A DNA stretch of 64,000 nucleotides from Candidatus Hemicellulosilyticus sp. P3 (GTDB taxonomy: Bacteria; Bacteroidota; Bacteroidia; Bacteroidales; P3). Positions within the stretch are counted from its first letter, which is position 1. Each line of letters begins with the position of its first letter. The notes under the pieces are model-generated. The model saw nothing but the letters and a program-made list of their open reading frames with translations. It searched no databases and was not told the origin of the DNA. The stretch lies in contig LPNH01000014.1 in NCBI GenBank assembly GCA_001543385.1, positions 58,457 through 122,456 of the forward strand, written 5' to 3'. Position numbers and translations under genes: made by a program. Below are positions 27,311 to 36,602 of this stretch, piece after piece.

Positions 27311-28384
27311 ATGAATGAACGTTACTGCATCATTATGGCCGGCGGCGTCGGAAGCCGGTTCTGGCCGCTGAGCAAGGATAACTGCCCGAAGCAGTTTCTC
27401 GATATCTTGGGAACCGGAAAGAGCTTTATTCGCAGCACTTTCGAGCGTTTCCGCCCCTTGGTGCCGGACCGTAACTTTGTCGTTGTCACCAATGCAGCCT
27501 ATAGGGAGCTTGTGAGACAGCACCTTCCGGAGTTGGACGACAGCCAGGTGTTGTGCGAACCGATGCGGCGCAACACGGCACCCTGCATTGCATACGCCAC
27601 CTACCATATACAGGCCCGCTGCAGCCAGGCCAGCATCGCGGTGACACCTGCAGACCACCTGGTGACGAACGAGCAGGAGTTTCAGCGGGTTATCGCGACT
27701 GGACTGGACTTTGTGGAACAACGCAGCCATGAAGAGGCGTTACTGACTATCGGCATACGACCCTCGCGCCCCGAGACGGGCTATGGATATATCCAGGTGG
27801 ATCCGGACAAACTGGGGCCAAGCGCCGACGGCGTTGTCGAGACGGCGGGGTTTAAGGAGAAACCCGACCTTCCTACGGCGCAACGTTTTCTGGAGGCAGG
27901 CAACTATTTCTGGAATTCGGGCATCTTTATCTGGTCTCTGAAGGGCATACGGCAGGCTTTCCACCGCCACCTGCCCGAGATGGAGCGTCTGTTCGACCAA
28001 GGCACCGCTCATTTCGGCACCCCGTCGGAGCAATCATTTGTTGACAGCATGTTCGCCCGGTGTGAAAACATATCTGTCGACTATGGTATTATGGAACGTT
28101 CCGACCGTTGCTACACCATCCCGGCGGAGTTCGGCTGGAGCGATATCGGGACATGGGGCTCGCTTTTTGCACACGCCCGCCACGACGACGACGGCAATGC
28201 AAAAACGGGCAACGCACTGCTGGTGGACACCCGCAACTCGATTGTCAATATCGAAACAGGGACTACGGCTATCGTGCAGGGGCTGGACCACTGCCTTGTC
28301 GCCTACCGCGACCACTCGCTGCTTGTATGCCGGATCGACGACGAACAAGAAATCAAACACTGGGTGGAACGGCTGGGGCAATAG
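27311..28384 (+). CDS. manC: Mannose-1-phosphate guanylyltransferase
   Basis: This enzyme makes GDP-mannose from mannose-1-phosphate and GTP for glycan and capsule synthesis. The 357 residues start with the nucleotidyltransferase signature MAGGVGSRFWPLSKDNCPKQ. They contain EPMRRNTAPCIAYA, TPADHLV, GIRPSRPETGYGYIQ, FKEKP and NSGIFIW, all typical of ManC. The isomerase domain of bifunctional forms is absent. ATG 27311 is chosen since the longer frame begins before the promoter. Enolase follows 55 bases downstream and may be co-transcribed. Confidence 0.95.
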   Translation: MNERYCIIMAGGVGSRFWPLSKDNCPKQFLDILGTGKSFIRSTFERFRPLVPDRNFVVVTNAAYRELVRQHLPELDDSQVLCEPMRRNTAPCIAYATYHIQARCSQASIAVTPADHLVTNEQEFQRVIATGLDFVEQRSHEEALLTIGIRPSRPETGYGYIQVDPDKLGPSADGVVETAGFKEKPDLPTAQRFLEAGNYFWNSGIFIWSLKGIRQAFHRHLPEMERLFDQGTAHFGTPSEQSFVDSMFARCENISVDYGIMERSDRCYTIPAEFGWSDIGTWGSLFAHARHDDDGNAKTGNALLVDTRNSIVNIETGTTAIVQGLDHCLVAYRDHSLLVCRIDDEQEIKHWVERLGQ

Positions 28385-28436
28385 CCGGCGACCGCCATCG
28401 CATACATATTTTACAACATTATAATAAACATATTAA

Positions 28437-29729
<1,293 letters not shown>

Positions 29730-29760
29730 CGGACTCTTTTCAGGTTTGACTTTTGATAAA

Positions 29761-30459
29761 ATGAACGTCATGAAGCAGAATCTTTTTTTCTTTGCCGGTG
29801 CGGCGCTGCTGTTTGCCGCATGCGGAACAAAACAAGAAGACAACCCTGTTGAACAACTTAATGCATTACAGACTATGGAAATTAAAAATGTTGACGGACG
29901 CGAGAATATGGGCGCCAAACTTTATGTCACCCCGCAACCGGCGCTGATGATTGCCACCTACGATGAATCGGGCAAGGCTGACGTGATGATGGCGGCATGG
30001 GGCGGCCAGTATAGCAACAACCAGGTGTGTTTCAGCCTCTCCAAGCACAAGACGACTGACAATTTGCGGCTCAACAAGGCTTTCACGCTCAGCTATGCCG
30101 ACGCCAGGACCATTGTACAAAGCGACTTTTTCGGTATTGTCAGCGGCAACGATGTGCCCGACAAGGTTGAGAAGGCAGGTTTCACCGTTACTCCCAGCCC
30201 CAATGTAAAAGCCCCTATTATCAACGAATATCCGTTGACCATGGAGTGCCGTGTGGTCGAGATGCACGACGACCCCGGCGGAGGAGCCTGGGTTGTGGGT
30301 GAGATTGTCAACGCCAGCGCCGACCCGTCCATCCTCACCGACGGGAAAATCGACATCCGCAAACTGAACCCCGTGGCGTGGGACGCCTCGAGCCTCAACT
30401 ACTTTACGCTTGGCGACAGCGTGGGCAAGGCCTGGCACAGCGGCATGGCACTGAAATAG
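29761..30459 (+). CDS. Flavin-reductase-like lipoprotein
   Basis: A 232-residue protein with a lipoprotein signal (KQNLFFFAGAALLFAAC). After a short linker it has a split-barrel FMN-binding fold of the flavin reductase family: PALMIATYDESGKADVMMAAWGG, CFSLSKHKTTDNLRLNKAF and GIVSGNDVPDKVEKAGF. Family members are normally cytoplasmic and reduce flavins with NAD(P)H. The lipobox implies an exported, membrane-tethered version. The start could be ATG 29761 or ATG 29770. It converges on the C69 dipeptidase gene with only three bases between stops. Confidence 0.82.
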   Translation: MNVMKQNLFFFAGAALLFAACGTKQEDNPVEQLNALQTMEIKNVDGRENMGAKLYVTPQPALMIATYDESGKADVMMAAWGGQYSNNQVCFSLSKHKTTDNLRLNKAFTLSYADARTIVQSDFFGIVSGNDVPDKVEKAGFTVTPSPNVKAPIINEYPLTMECRVVEMHDDPGGGAWVVGEIVNASADPSILTDGKIDIRKLNPVAWDASSLNYFTLGDSVGKAWHSGMALK

Positions 30460-30462
30460 AGC

Positions 30463-32142
30463 CTACCGCACCTGCAAGACTTCGCCGCGCTCGTCGACGA
30501 TTTGACGATAGAACCATTCCGGATAGGGTGGCTGCTGAGGGAATCGCACCACCCCTTCCGGAGTGGTTTTGATGTTGCCGTCGGCATCGTGATGTTTGAT
30601 GTTGCCGTCGATGTATTTCATTAGCAGGAAGCGGTCGAGCTCTGTCCAACGGCGCATCATGCGCTCGGCACGGTCGTTGCTGAAACGGTTGAGCGCTCCC
30701 ACCAGCCGACGGTCGTTCTCCTCGCGGGCCCACTGTTCGGCATAACGCCGCTCGTCGGCAACGAAACCCTCCTCCAGTTCGCGCTGAGCTTTGACGACAT
30801 CCTGTATCATGCTGTCGTAGCGCAGGTAGCAGAAGTTGCTCACCCGGTTGAAGAGCCAGAAGGCGGCCGTCTCGGAATACTGCGACATGGAGCCGTTGCC
30901 TTCTTCGAAACAGACTGGCACCTGTGTGACACCACAATAAACCGGACAGTAGACGGTGGAGTAGGTGTCGTCGACACCGAACCAAAGGACTCCGCCCAAC
31001 TTGGAGGGAAGCCATCGGCGGCACTGCGCCACGAAGCTGAAACCTGTCTGCTGTGTCGAGATGGCCCGTTCGTGGACGTATTTCTTGCCGTCCACCTCGA
31101 AATCCATCGGACGCCAGCGGTAGGGACAGTGAAAGGGGCCCGCCCCTACATCCTGGGTCATGTCCATCGGCGTGCCCTCGAAGTGGTCGCGCATCAGCGC
31201 CATGACATCCTGCACGCCAAGTTTGCGGTTGGGCTTCACCCACAGCGGCAAGCGCTCGGCGGAAGGGTCGCCCATGGCGTAGGCCTCATAGCGCTGCATG
31301 TCGTCGGCGCAGCGGCGGAACAGGGAATAGACACGGGCCTCGCAGGCACGCAGGCCGGAAAAGGTGAGCGGATTGTATGTGTCGGCAAAGCTGAAATCGG
31401 CGTCGGCGCCGCTGTACCACCCCTTGCGCCGCGCAAACGACACGACATCGTCGCTATAGACGCACTCCACCTCGGGGTCGGCGATGTGCTTGATGTTTTT
31501 GCTGCTGAGACTCCGGCGCGAGCGTTTCTGCTCCAGCGGGAATGTGGTGACACGGGCTTGGTTGGCATGGCCGCTGATGTAGCCGTCGGGCACACGCCGC
31601 GCCACCCACACAGCCCCCTTCCCGTCGTCTTTGCCCACGATCTCGAAGATCCACACCTCGTCGGGGTCGGCCAGCGAGAAGCTCTCGCCTCCGTCGCTAT
31701 AGCCGTAGGCGCTCACCAGCTCGTGCATCACCCGGATGGCTTCGCGGCAGTTGCGGGCCCGTTGCAGGGTGACATAGATAAGGTTGCCGTAGTCTATTCC
31801 TATGCCGCTGCCGTGCTCCAGTTCTTTGCGCCCGCCCCATGTGGTCTCGCCGATGGCCAACTGGTGTTCGTTGATGAAGCCTACAACCTGGTAGGTGTGG
31901 GCCGGCTGCGCAATCTCCAACTGGAATTTGAGATTGCCGTAGTTGTAGAGGCGCAGCGTCTCGCCGGGCTGATGGTCGGCGGCAGGGCAATAGCGCAACT
32001 GCCCGTAGCGGGTGTGGCTGTCGGCGGCGTAGGTGATAAAGGTGCTGCCGTCGGCCGAGGCGCCACGGCTGACGATGAGGTTGGTGCAGGCGGGTGCCTG
32101 AAGGACCGCCATTAACATCAGGAAGAGGATGGTGTGTCTCAT
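30463..32142 (-). CDS. C69 family dipeptidase
   Basis: An exported N-terminal-nucleophile peptidase of 559 residues. A signal peptide (MRHTILFLMLMAVLQAPA) is removed to expose the catalytic Cys in ACTNLIVSRGASADGS. ITYAADSHTRYG, AIGETTWGGRKEL, the GESFSLADPDEVWIFE stretch and a GHANQARVTTF motif are family features. The C-terminal half has GVDDTYSTVYCPVYCG and SAFWLFNRVSNF-type segments. C69 enzymes cleave dipeptides and help peptide fermentation. A close paralogue lies at 55267-57027. The N-terminal Cys and ADSH motif are intact, so it should be active. Confidence 0.92.
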   Translation of the reverse strand: MRHTILFLMLMAVLQAPACTNLIVSRGASADGSTFITYAADSHTRYGQLRYCPAADHQPGETLRLYNYGNLKFQLEIAQPAHTYQVVGFINEHQLAIGETTWGGRKELEHGSGIGIDYGNLIYVTLQRARNCREAIRVMHELVSAYGYSDGGESFSLADPDEVWIFEIVGKDDGKGAVWVARRVPDGYISGHANQARVTTFPLEQKRSRRSLSSKNIKHIADPEVECVYSDDVVSFARRKGWYSGADADFSFADTYNPLTFSGLRACEARVYSLFRRCADDMQRYEAYAMGDPSAERLPLWVKPNRKLGVQDVMALMRDHFEGTPMDMTQDVGAGPFHCPYRWRPMDFEVDGKKYVHERAISTQQTGFSFVAQCRRWLPSKLGGVLWFGVDDTYSTVYCPVYCGVTQVPVCFEEGNGSMSQYSETAAFWLFNRVSNFCYLRYDSMIQDVVKAQRELEEGFVADERRYAEQWAREENDRRLVGALNRFSNDRAERMMRRWTELDRFLLMKYIDGNIKHHDADGNIKTTPEGVVRFPQQPPYPEWFYRQIVDERGEVLQVR

Positions 32143-32337
32143 ATCTATCTATCTATTATTCAACTTTTTTGAAGGATGTGTGTATCTTTTATCAAGTTAT
32201 AAAGTAACAAAAAATCCGCCAGCTGTGCAAGTCGAGTTCTTCACGGTTTGTGCACGGAAAGATGAAAATCACTACAATTAGCGATGGCTGTTTCGAGCTA
32301 ATTGTACGATTTTTGCATTGAAAAATCTTGCGATAAG

Positions 32338-33624
32338 ATGGATTTATACAGAAGATTATCAGCATTTTGCATTGTCGCTGCAGCCTTCCTTCCCATAGAG
32401 GCCGCGGCACAGACAGACACCGCCGCGCAACACAGCCGGCGCCTGACGGTGGGCGGCTACGGCGAAGCGGTCTACAGCCGCCATTTTTACAGCGACAATG
32501 TGTTCCGCTATTCGTTTGCTGACAAATACAAGGACGACAAAGGCTACGGACGTGTGGACCTGCCGCATGCTGTCATCATGCTGGGCTATGACTTTGGCCA
32601 CGGCTGGAGCATGGGCACAGAGATCGAGTTTGAGCACGGCGGTGTCGAGGCGGCCACCGAGAAGGAGACCGAGGAGACGGGCGAGTTTGAACAGGAGGTT
32701 GAACGCGGAGGCGAGGTGGCGCTGGAGCAGTTCTGGGTGCAGAAGAGCATCCGCCCGTGGCTGAATATCCGCGCGGGACATATTGTGGTGCCGGTGGGCA
32801 TGACGAACCAAAATCATACACCCAATATGTTTTTCGGAGTCTACCGACCCGAGGGCGAGAACACGATCATGCCCTGCACCTGGCATGAGACGGGCGTCGC
32901 GGTGTGGGGCCGTGCCGGCGACTGGCGCTACGAGGTACAGCTGTTGCCCGCGCTGAACAGCAATCTGTTCAACGATGCCGGATGGGTGCACGACGGCAGC
33001 GCGTCGCCCTATGAGTTCCGCCCGGCCAACCGGATGGCCGGCGCCGCCCGGATAGACTGGACCGGAGTGAACGGACTGCGCCTGAGTGTGAGCGGCTATG
33101 TCGGCAAGAGCAATAACAATGACATCACCACCGACAGGAACGGAAAATATTATTCATACGACGGGCTGGTCACCATCGGCTCGTTTGACTTCGCCTACCG
33201 GAACCGCCTCCTGACCGTGCGCGGCAACGCCGACTACGGCCATCTGGGCGACGCATCCGCCATCTCGGCACGCAACAAGAACCAGACCACCATGACCGGA
33301 AACCCCTACCCTCACAGCCCCGTTGGAGAAAGTGCATGGGATGTGGCGATAGAGGCCGGTGTGAACGTGCTGGCCGAATGGTCCGAGAAGCAATGTCTCT
33401 ATCTCTTCGGGCGCTACGACCACTATGACAGTTATGTGCCGGCCGACCAGATGACCGACATCGGGTGGTGTGAGCGGCAGGTGCTGTCGGGCGGCATCAA
33501 CTATTTCCCGGTTCCCGAAATCGCCGTCAAGGCGGAGGCCGGTGTGCGGATGCTGGCCAGCCAGTACAACAACGAGCCTTTTGTGGCGCTGGGCATCACC
33601 TGGTGCGGATTTTTTAAACACTAA
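32338..33624 (+). CDS. Outer-membrane porin
   Basis: A 428-residue beta-barrel protein with signal peptide (AFCIVAAAFLPIEAAAQ). Amphipathic strands alternate through the length, starting RRLTVGGYGEAVYSRHFYSD, a start seen in Bacteroidota porins related to the phosphate-selective porin O/P group. It ends in a Phe-containing C-terminal strand (ITWCGFFKH). An acidic insertion EKETEETGEFEQEVERGG lies near residue 110, probably a loop. It is the first gene of a run with imelysin and the di-haem oxidoreductase, pointing to a role in iron or another metal. ATG 32338 is used; upstream in-frame residues are not signal-like. No consensus promoter is clear in the 195-base gap before it. Confidence 0.85.
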   Translation: MDLYRRLSAFCIVAAAFLPIEAAAQTDTAAQHSRRLTVGGYGEAVYSRHFYSDNVFRYSFADKYKDDKGYGRVDLPHAVIMLGYDFGHGWSMGTEIEFEHGGVEAATEKETEETGEFEQEVERGGEVALEQFWVQKSIRPWLNIRAGHIVVPVGMTNQNHTPNMFFGVYRPEGENTIMPCTWHETGVAVWGRAGDWRYEVQLLPALNSNLFNDAGWVHDGSASPYEFRPANRMAGAARIDWTGVNGLRLSVSGYVGKSNNNDITTDRNGKYYSYDGLVTIGSFDFAYRNRLLTVRGNADYGHLGDASAISARNKNQTTMTGNPYPHSPVGESAWDVAIEAGVNVLAEWSEKQCLYLFGRYDHYDSYVPADQMTDIGWCERQVLSGGINYFPVPEIAVKAEAGVRMLASQYNNEPFVALGITWCGFFKH

Positions 33625-33645
33625 CCAACATCTCATACTACAACA

Positions 33646-34815
33646 ATGAAAAACATTTTCAGAACTTCCGCCATGTTTATGGCGGCGGCAGCGATGACCC
33701 TTGGTATGGCATCCTGCAACAAAGACGACGATGACGATGCGATTTACAACGAGGATGACTCGGCAGCATTGGCCATCATTGAACAATTTGTAGACAACAC
33801 GGTGGCCCCCACCTATACGGCTTTGGCCGCCCACGCCGAACAGCTGGCCGACGAGCTGGCTGTATTGAAGGAAGGTGCCACCAACGCAGGTGTGGATCAG
33901 GCATGCAGCACTTTCCTGGCCGCCCGCGAGCAGTGGGAGAAAAGCGAGGCTTTCCTCTTCGGCGCAGCCGGCGATTTCGGCATCGACCCGCACATTGACA
34001 GCTGGCCTCTGGACGAGGATGCTTTCAACAGGCTGATGAGCAGCCCCGACATGCTGGCCGCGCTAAACGGTGAGGACGGCGACGTGGTGGCCGGCGAGCG
34101 GCTGGGCAACGCGCTGCTGGGATTCCACGGCATCGAGTATATCCTCTTCGCCAACGGGCAGCCCAAAGCGGCCGACGCCATCAGCGAAAATGAGTGGATT
34201 TATGTCGTCGCGGTGGCCGGCGACCTGCGCAACCGCTGCTATCAGCTCGAGGTGGGTTGGCTGGGCGACGATGCTCCCGAGGCACACATTGAGAAACTCG
34301 ACGACTTAGAGATGCAGTACACTGTGGCCAGCGGCGATTACAGCTATGGTGAGAACATGGAGAACGCCGGACAGGCCGGCAGCACCTACCGCACCCGCAA
34401 AGCTGCCTTGATGGCCATCGTGCAGGGATGCATCGACATCGCCGACGAGGTGGGAAGCTCCAAGATAGGCGCCGCCTACACGGGCGAGGACGTGACCTAT
34501 ATCGAGTCGCCCTACAGCCAGACGTCTATCGTCGACTTCCACAACAACATTGTCAGCATCCGCAACGCTTATATGGGCGGCGTGGAGAATGCCCGGGATG
34601 AAAGCAAGTCGATACACAACCACGTGAAGAACATCAACGCTGCCCTCGACACCGAGGTGCAGGAGGCCATCGAGGCCGCCCTTGCCGCCATCGATGCAAT
34701 GCCCGCCCCCTTCGTCAACCATATCAGTGACGCCCGGAACGGTGCGGCCATGGAAGCCTGCGCCGCCCTCAGCGAGAAACTCGACGAGGTGGTCGATGCA
34801 CTCAGAAATAACTAA
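33646..34815 (+). CDS. Imelysin-family lipoprotein
   Basis: A 389-residue lipoprotein (signal ending GMASC). The helical imelysin domain carries the GxHxxE motif as GFHGIEY (about residues 158-164) and a GIDPHIDSWPLD segment. Imelysins are periplasmic or outer-membrane proteins tied to iron uptake; the GxHxxE site is a proposed metal site. It lies 21 bases after the porin and 14 bases before the di-haem oxidoreductase, a neighbourhood seen in other bacteria where imelysin and DUF1111 proteins are iron-regulated. A DDDDD stretch just after the lipidation site is a charged tether. Confidence 0.92.
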   Translation: MKNIFRTSAMFMAAAAMTLGMASCNKDDDDDAIYNEDDSAALAIIEQFVDNTVAPTYTALAAHAEQLADELAVLKEGATNAGVDQACSTFLAAREQWEKSEAFLFGAAGDFGIDPHIDSWPLDEDAFNRLMSSPDMLAALNGEDGDVVAGERLGNALLGFHGIEYILFANGQPKAADAISENEWIYVVAVAGDLRNRCYQLEVGWLGDDAPEAHIEKLDDLEMQYTVASGDYSYGENMENAGQAGSTYRTRKAALMAIVQGCIDIADEVGSSKIGAAYTGEDVTYIESPYSQTSIVDFHNNIVSIRNAYMGGVENARDESKSIHNHVKNINAALDTEVQEAIEAALAAIDAMPAPFVNHISDARNGAAMEACAALSEKLDEVVDALRNN

Positions 34816-34829
34816 AAAGATTCTCAGTT

Positions 34830-36407
34830 ATGAAACAAAGCATCTATCTGTTGACTACAGCCCTGCTGGCCGCCAGCCTCTTCACGGCCTGCAAGAACGA
34901 TGAGGAGGACTACACCTCTGTGCCCGAAGGAGTGAACGAGGAGGTTTATGCCGGCGGCCTGCTGGGCACCACTTTCAACCAGTCGGCTTCGGCTTACGAG
35001 GACCCCACTCCCGCCACGGAACAGGCCGGCTTGGCCACGGCTTTTAAATACGGTGAGTTTTTCTTTGAGCACACCATCACCCAGAGCAACCCGCCTTTCA
35101 ACGGCCTCGGACCGCTGTATGTGCGTTCGAGCTGCGAGAACTGCCACCCCGGCTATGGCCACGGCCGGCGCATGGAGCGCTACCGTGCCGACGACTGGGG
35201 CAACGGTTATCTGCTGGTGGTCTATAACAAGAACACCGACGCTTATGAGACGTCTGTGGCCGGCATGCCGCAGACCAAGGCTGTGGCTCCTTTCAAACCT
35301 TCTATCGATGAGACCAAGATTGACATCCAGTGGCTCCCTTACACCGATGAGTGGGGAAACCGCTTCCCCGACGGCGAGGGGTATGACCTCATCTATCCCG
35401 AGGTCATCATCCCGCAAGATGCTTTCTACGCCCCTTTCTCGTCCGGAACCTCGTACAGCGACCTGGCGTTCCGTCTGGAGACGACCATCGGCATCTATGG
35501 CACCGGCCTGCTCGACGCAATCCCGGACGACTCGCTGAAGGCACAATATCAGCGCGAATATGACGCCGGAGCCAACCTCAATCCCGCCATCTGGGGCGGC
35601 AGCGACTGGGCGTCGCTGTACGGCAGCACCTCGCACCCCAAGCGTTTCACCTATGCCCTCAGCCGCGGCCCGCTGCAGGATGCCGCCGGAGCCAACGCTA
35701 TCTGGAATATCCCCAATGTGACGCGCAGCGACCGGCGCAGCCACTACCTCAGCCTCAACAAGAGCATCTATGCCACCGCAGCGTCGCAGGACCCTGACGT
35801 GCAGGCTGACTTCTACCGATATTTCCCCGAATGGAACAAGACGGGCAACCCGCAGACGGATATCTATAATTATCTGATGTGTGACACGCTGCCCATCGAG
35901 ATGAGCGACCAGGATTATGTGAACTTTATGGTCTGGCACCGCGGATTGGCTGTGCCGGCCGCCCGCGACCTTGACGACGCCACGGTGCAGCGCGGACGCA
36001 CCCTGTTCCGCGAAATCGGCTGCGCCACCTGCCACCGCCCCAGCTGGACCACCGGCGCCGACAATTTCACGGACCCGAACGGATTCTTCCGCGACGGCGA
36101 CAGCCGCCTGCCACGCTACCCCTACCAGAAGATTTGGCCGTATAGCGACATGGTGCAGCACCGTCTCTTTATGAAGAATGACATCCGCACGGGCTGGTGC
36201 CGCACCACTCCGCTGTGGGGCCGCGGCCTGGCACCGATATGCTCCGGCCACGCAGACCGGCTGCACGACTGCCGCGCCCGCAATGTCATCGAGGCCATCA
36301 TGTGGCACGGTTCAGCGCAAAGCGACGCCCGCAGAAGTGTGGAGAAATTCCGCCAGCTGAGCAAAGCCGACCGCGATGCGGTGGTGAAATTCATCAACGC
36401 CATTTAA
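34830..36407 (+). CDS. Di-haem oxidoreductase (DUF1111/thiol oxidoreductase family) lipoprotein
   Basis: A 525-residue lipoprotein (signal with lipobox FTAC). There are two c-type haem attachment sites: CENCH at about residue 102 and CATCH at about 397. NGLGPLYVRSSCENCHPGYG and the closing WHGSAQSDARRSVEKFRQLSKADR are family hallmarks. Proteins of this group are related to MauG and bacterial di-haem peroxidases, and are linked to imelysin and copper or iron handling. The haems would be attached by the ResB-CcsA protein encoded next. A strong terminator follows, so porin, imelysin and this gene form one operon. Confidence 0.93.
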   Translation: MKQSIYLLTTALLAASLFTACKNDEEDYTSVPEGVNEEVYAGGLLGTTFNQSASAYEDPTPATEQAGLATAFKYGEFFFEHTITQSNPPFNGLGPLYVRSSCENCHPGYGHGRRMERYRADDWGNGYLLVVYNKNTDAYETSVAGMPQTKAVAPFKPSIDETKIDIQWLPYTDEWGNRFPDGEGYDLIYPEVIIPQDAFYAPFSSGTSYSDLAFRLETTIGIYGTGLLDAIPDDSLKAQYQREYDAGANLNPAIWGGSDWASLYGSTSHPKRFTYALSRGPLQDAAGANAIWNIPNVTRSDRRSHYLSLNKSIYATAASQDPDVQADFYRYFPEWNKTGNPQTDIYNYLMCDTLPIEMSDQDYVNFMVWHRGLAVPAARDLDDATVQRGRTLFREIGCATCHRPSWTTGADNFTDPNGFFRDGDSRLPRYPYQKIWPYSDMVQHRLFMKNDIRTGWCRTTPLWGRGLAPICSGHADRLHDCRARNVIEAIMWHGSAQSDARRSVEKFRQLSKADRDAVVKFINAI

Positions 36408-36423
36408 CGGAACGTGAGATTTT

Positions 36424-36462
36424 AAAGTCCTTAAGGTCTTTCATGACCTTAAGGACTTTTTT
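36424..36462. terminator. Terminator after the porin-imelysin-oxidoreductase operon
   Basis: A perfect 15-bp inverted repeat (36424-36438 pairs with 36445-36459) with a six-base loop, ending in TTTTTT. Confidence 0.85.
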
Positions 36463-36602
36463 AACCCGAAGCGGTCATCAGGATTTATGCCGGAACAGCG
36501 GTTGTTTCGAGCAGATATGGCATGAATAGACCTATAAAAGGGGCATTATAACGAATAGTCGGTCTAATGACCGATTTGGGTTTAATTATAGCGAGTTGAA
36601 AA

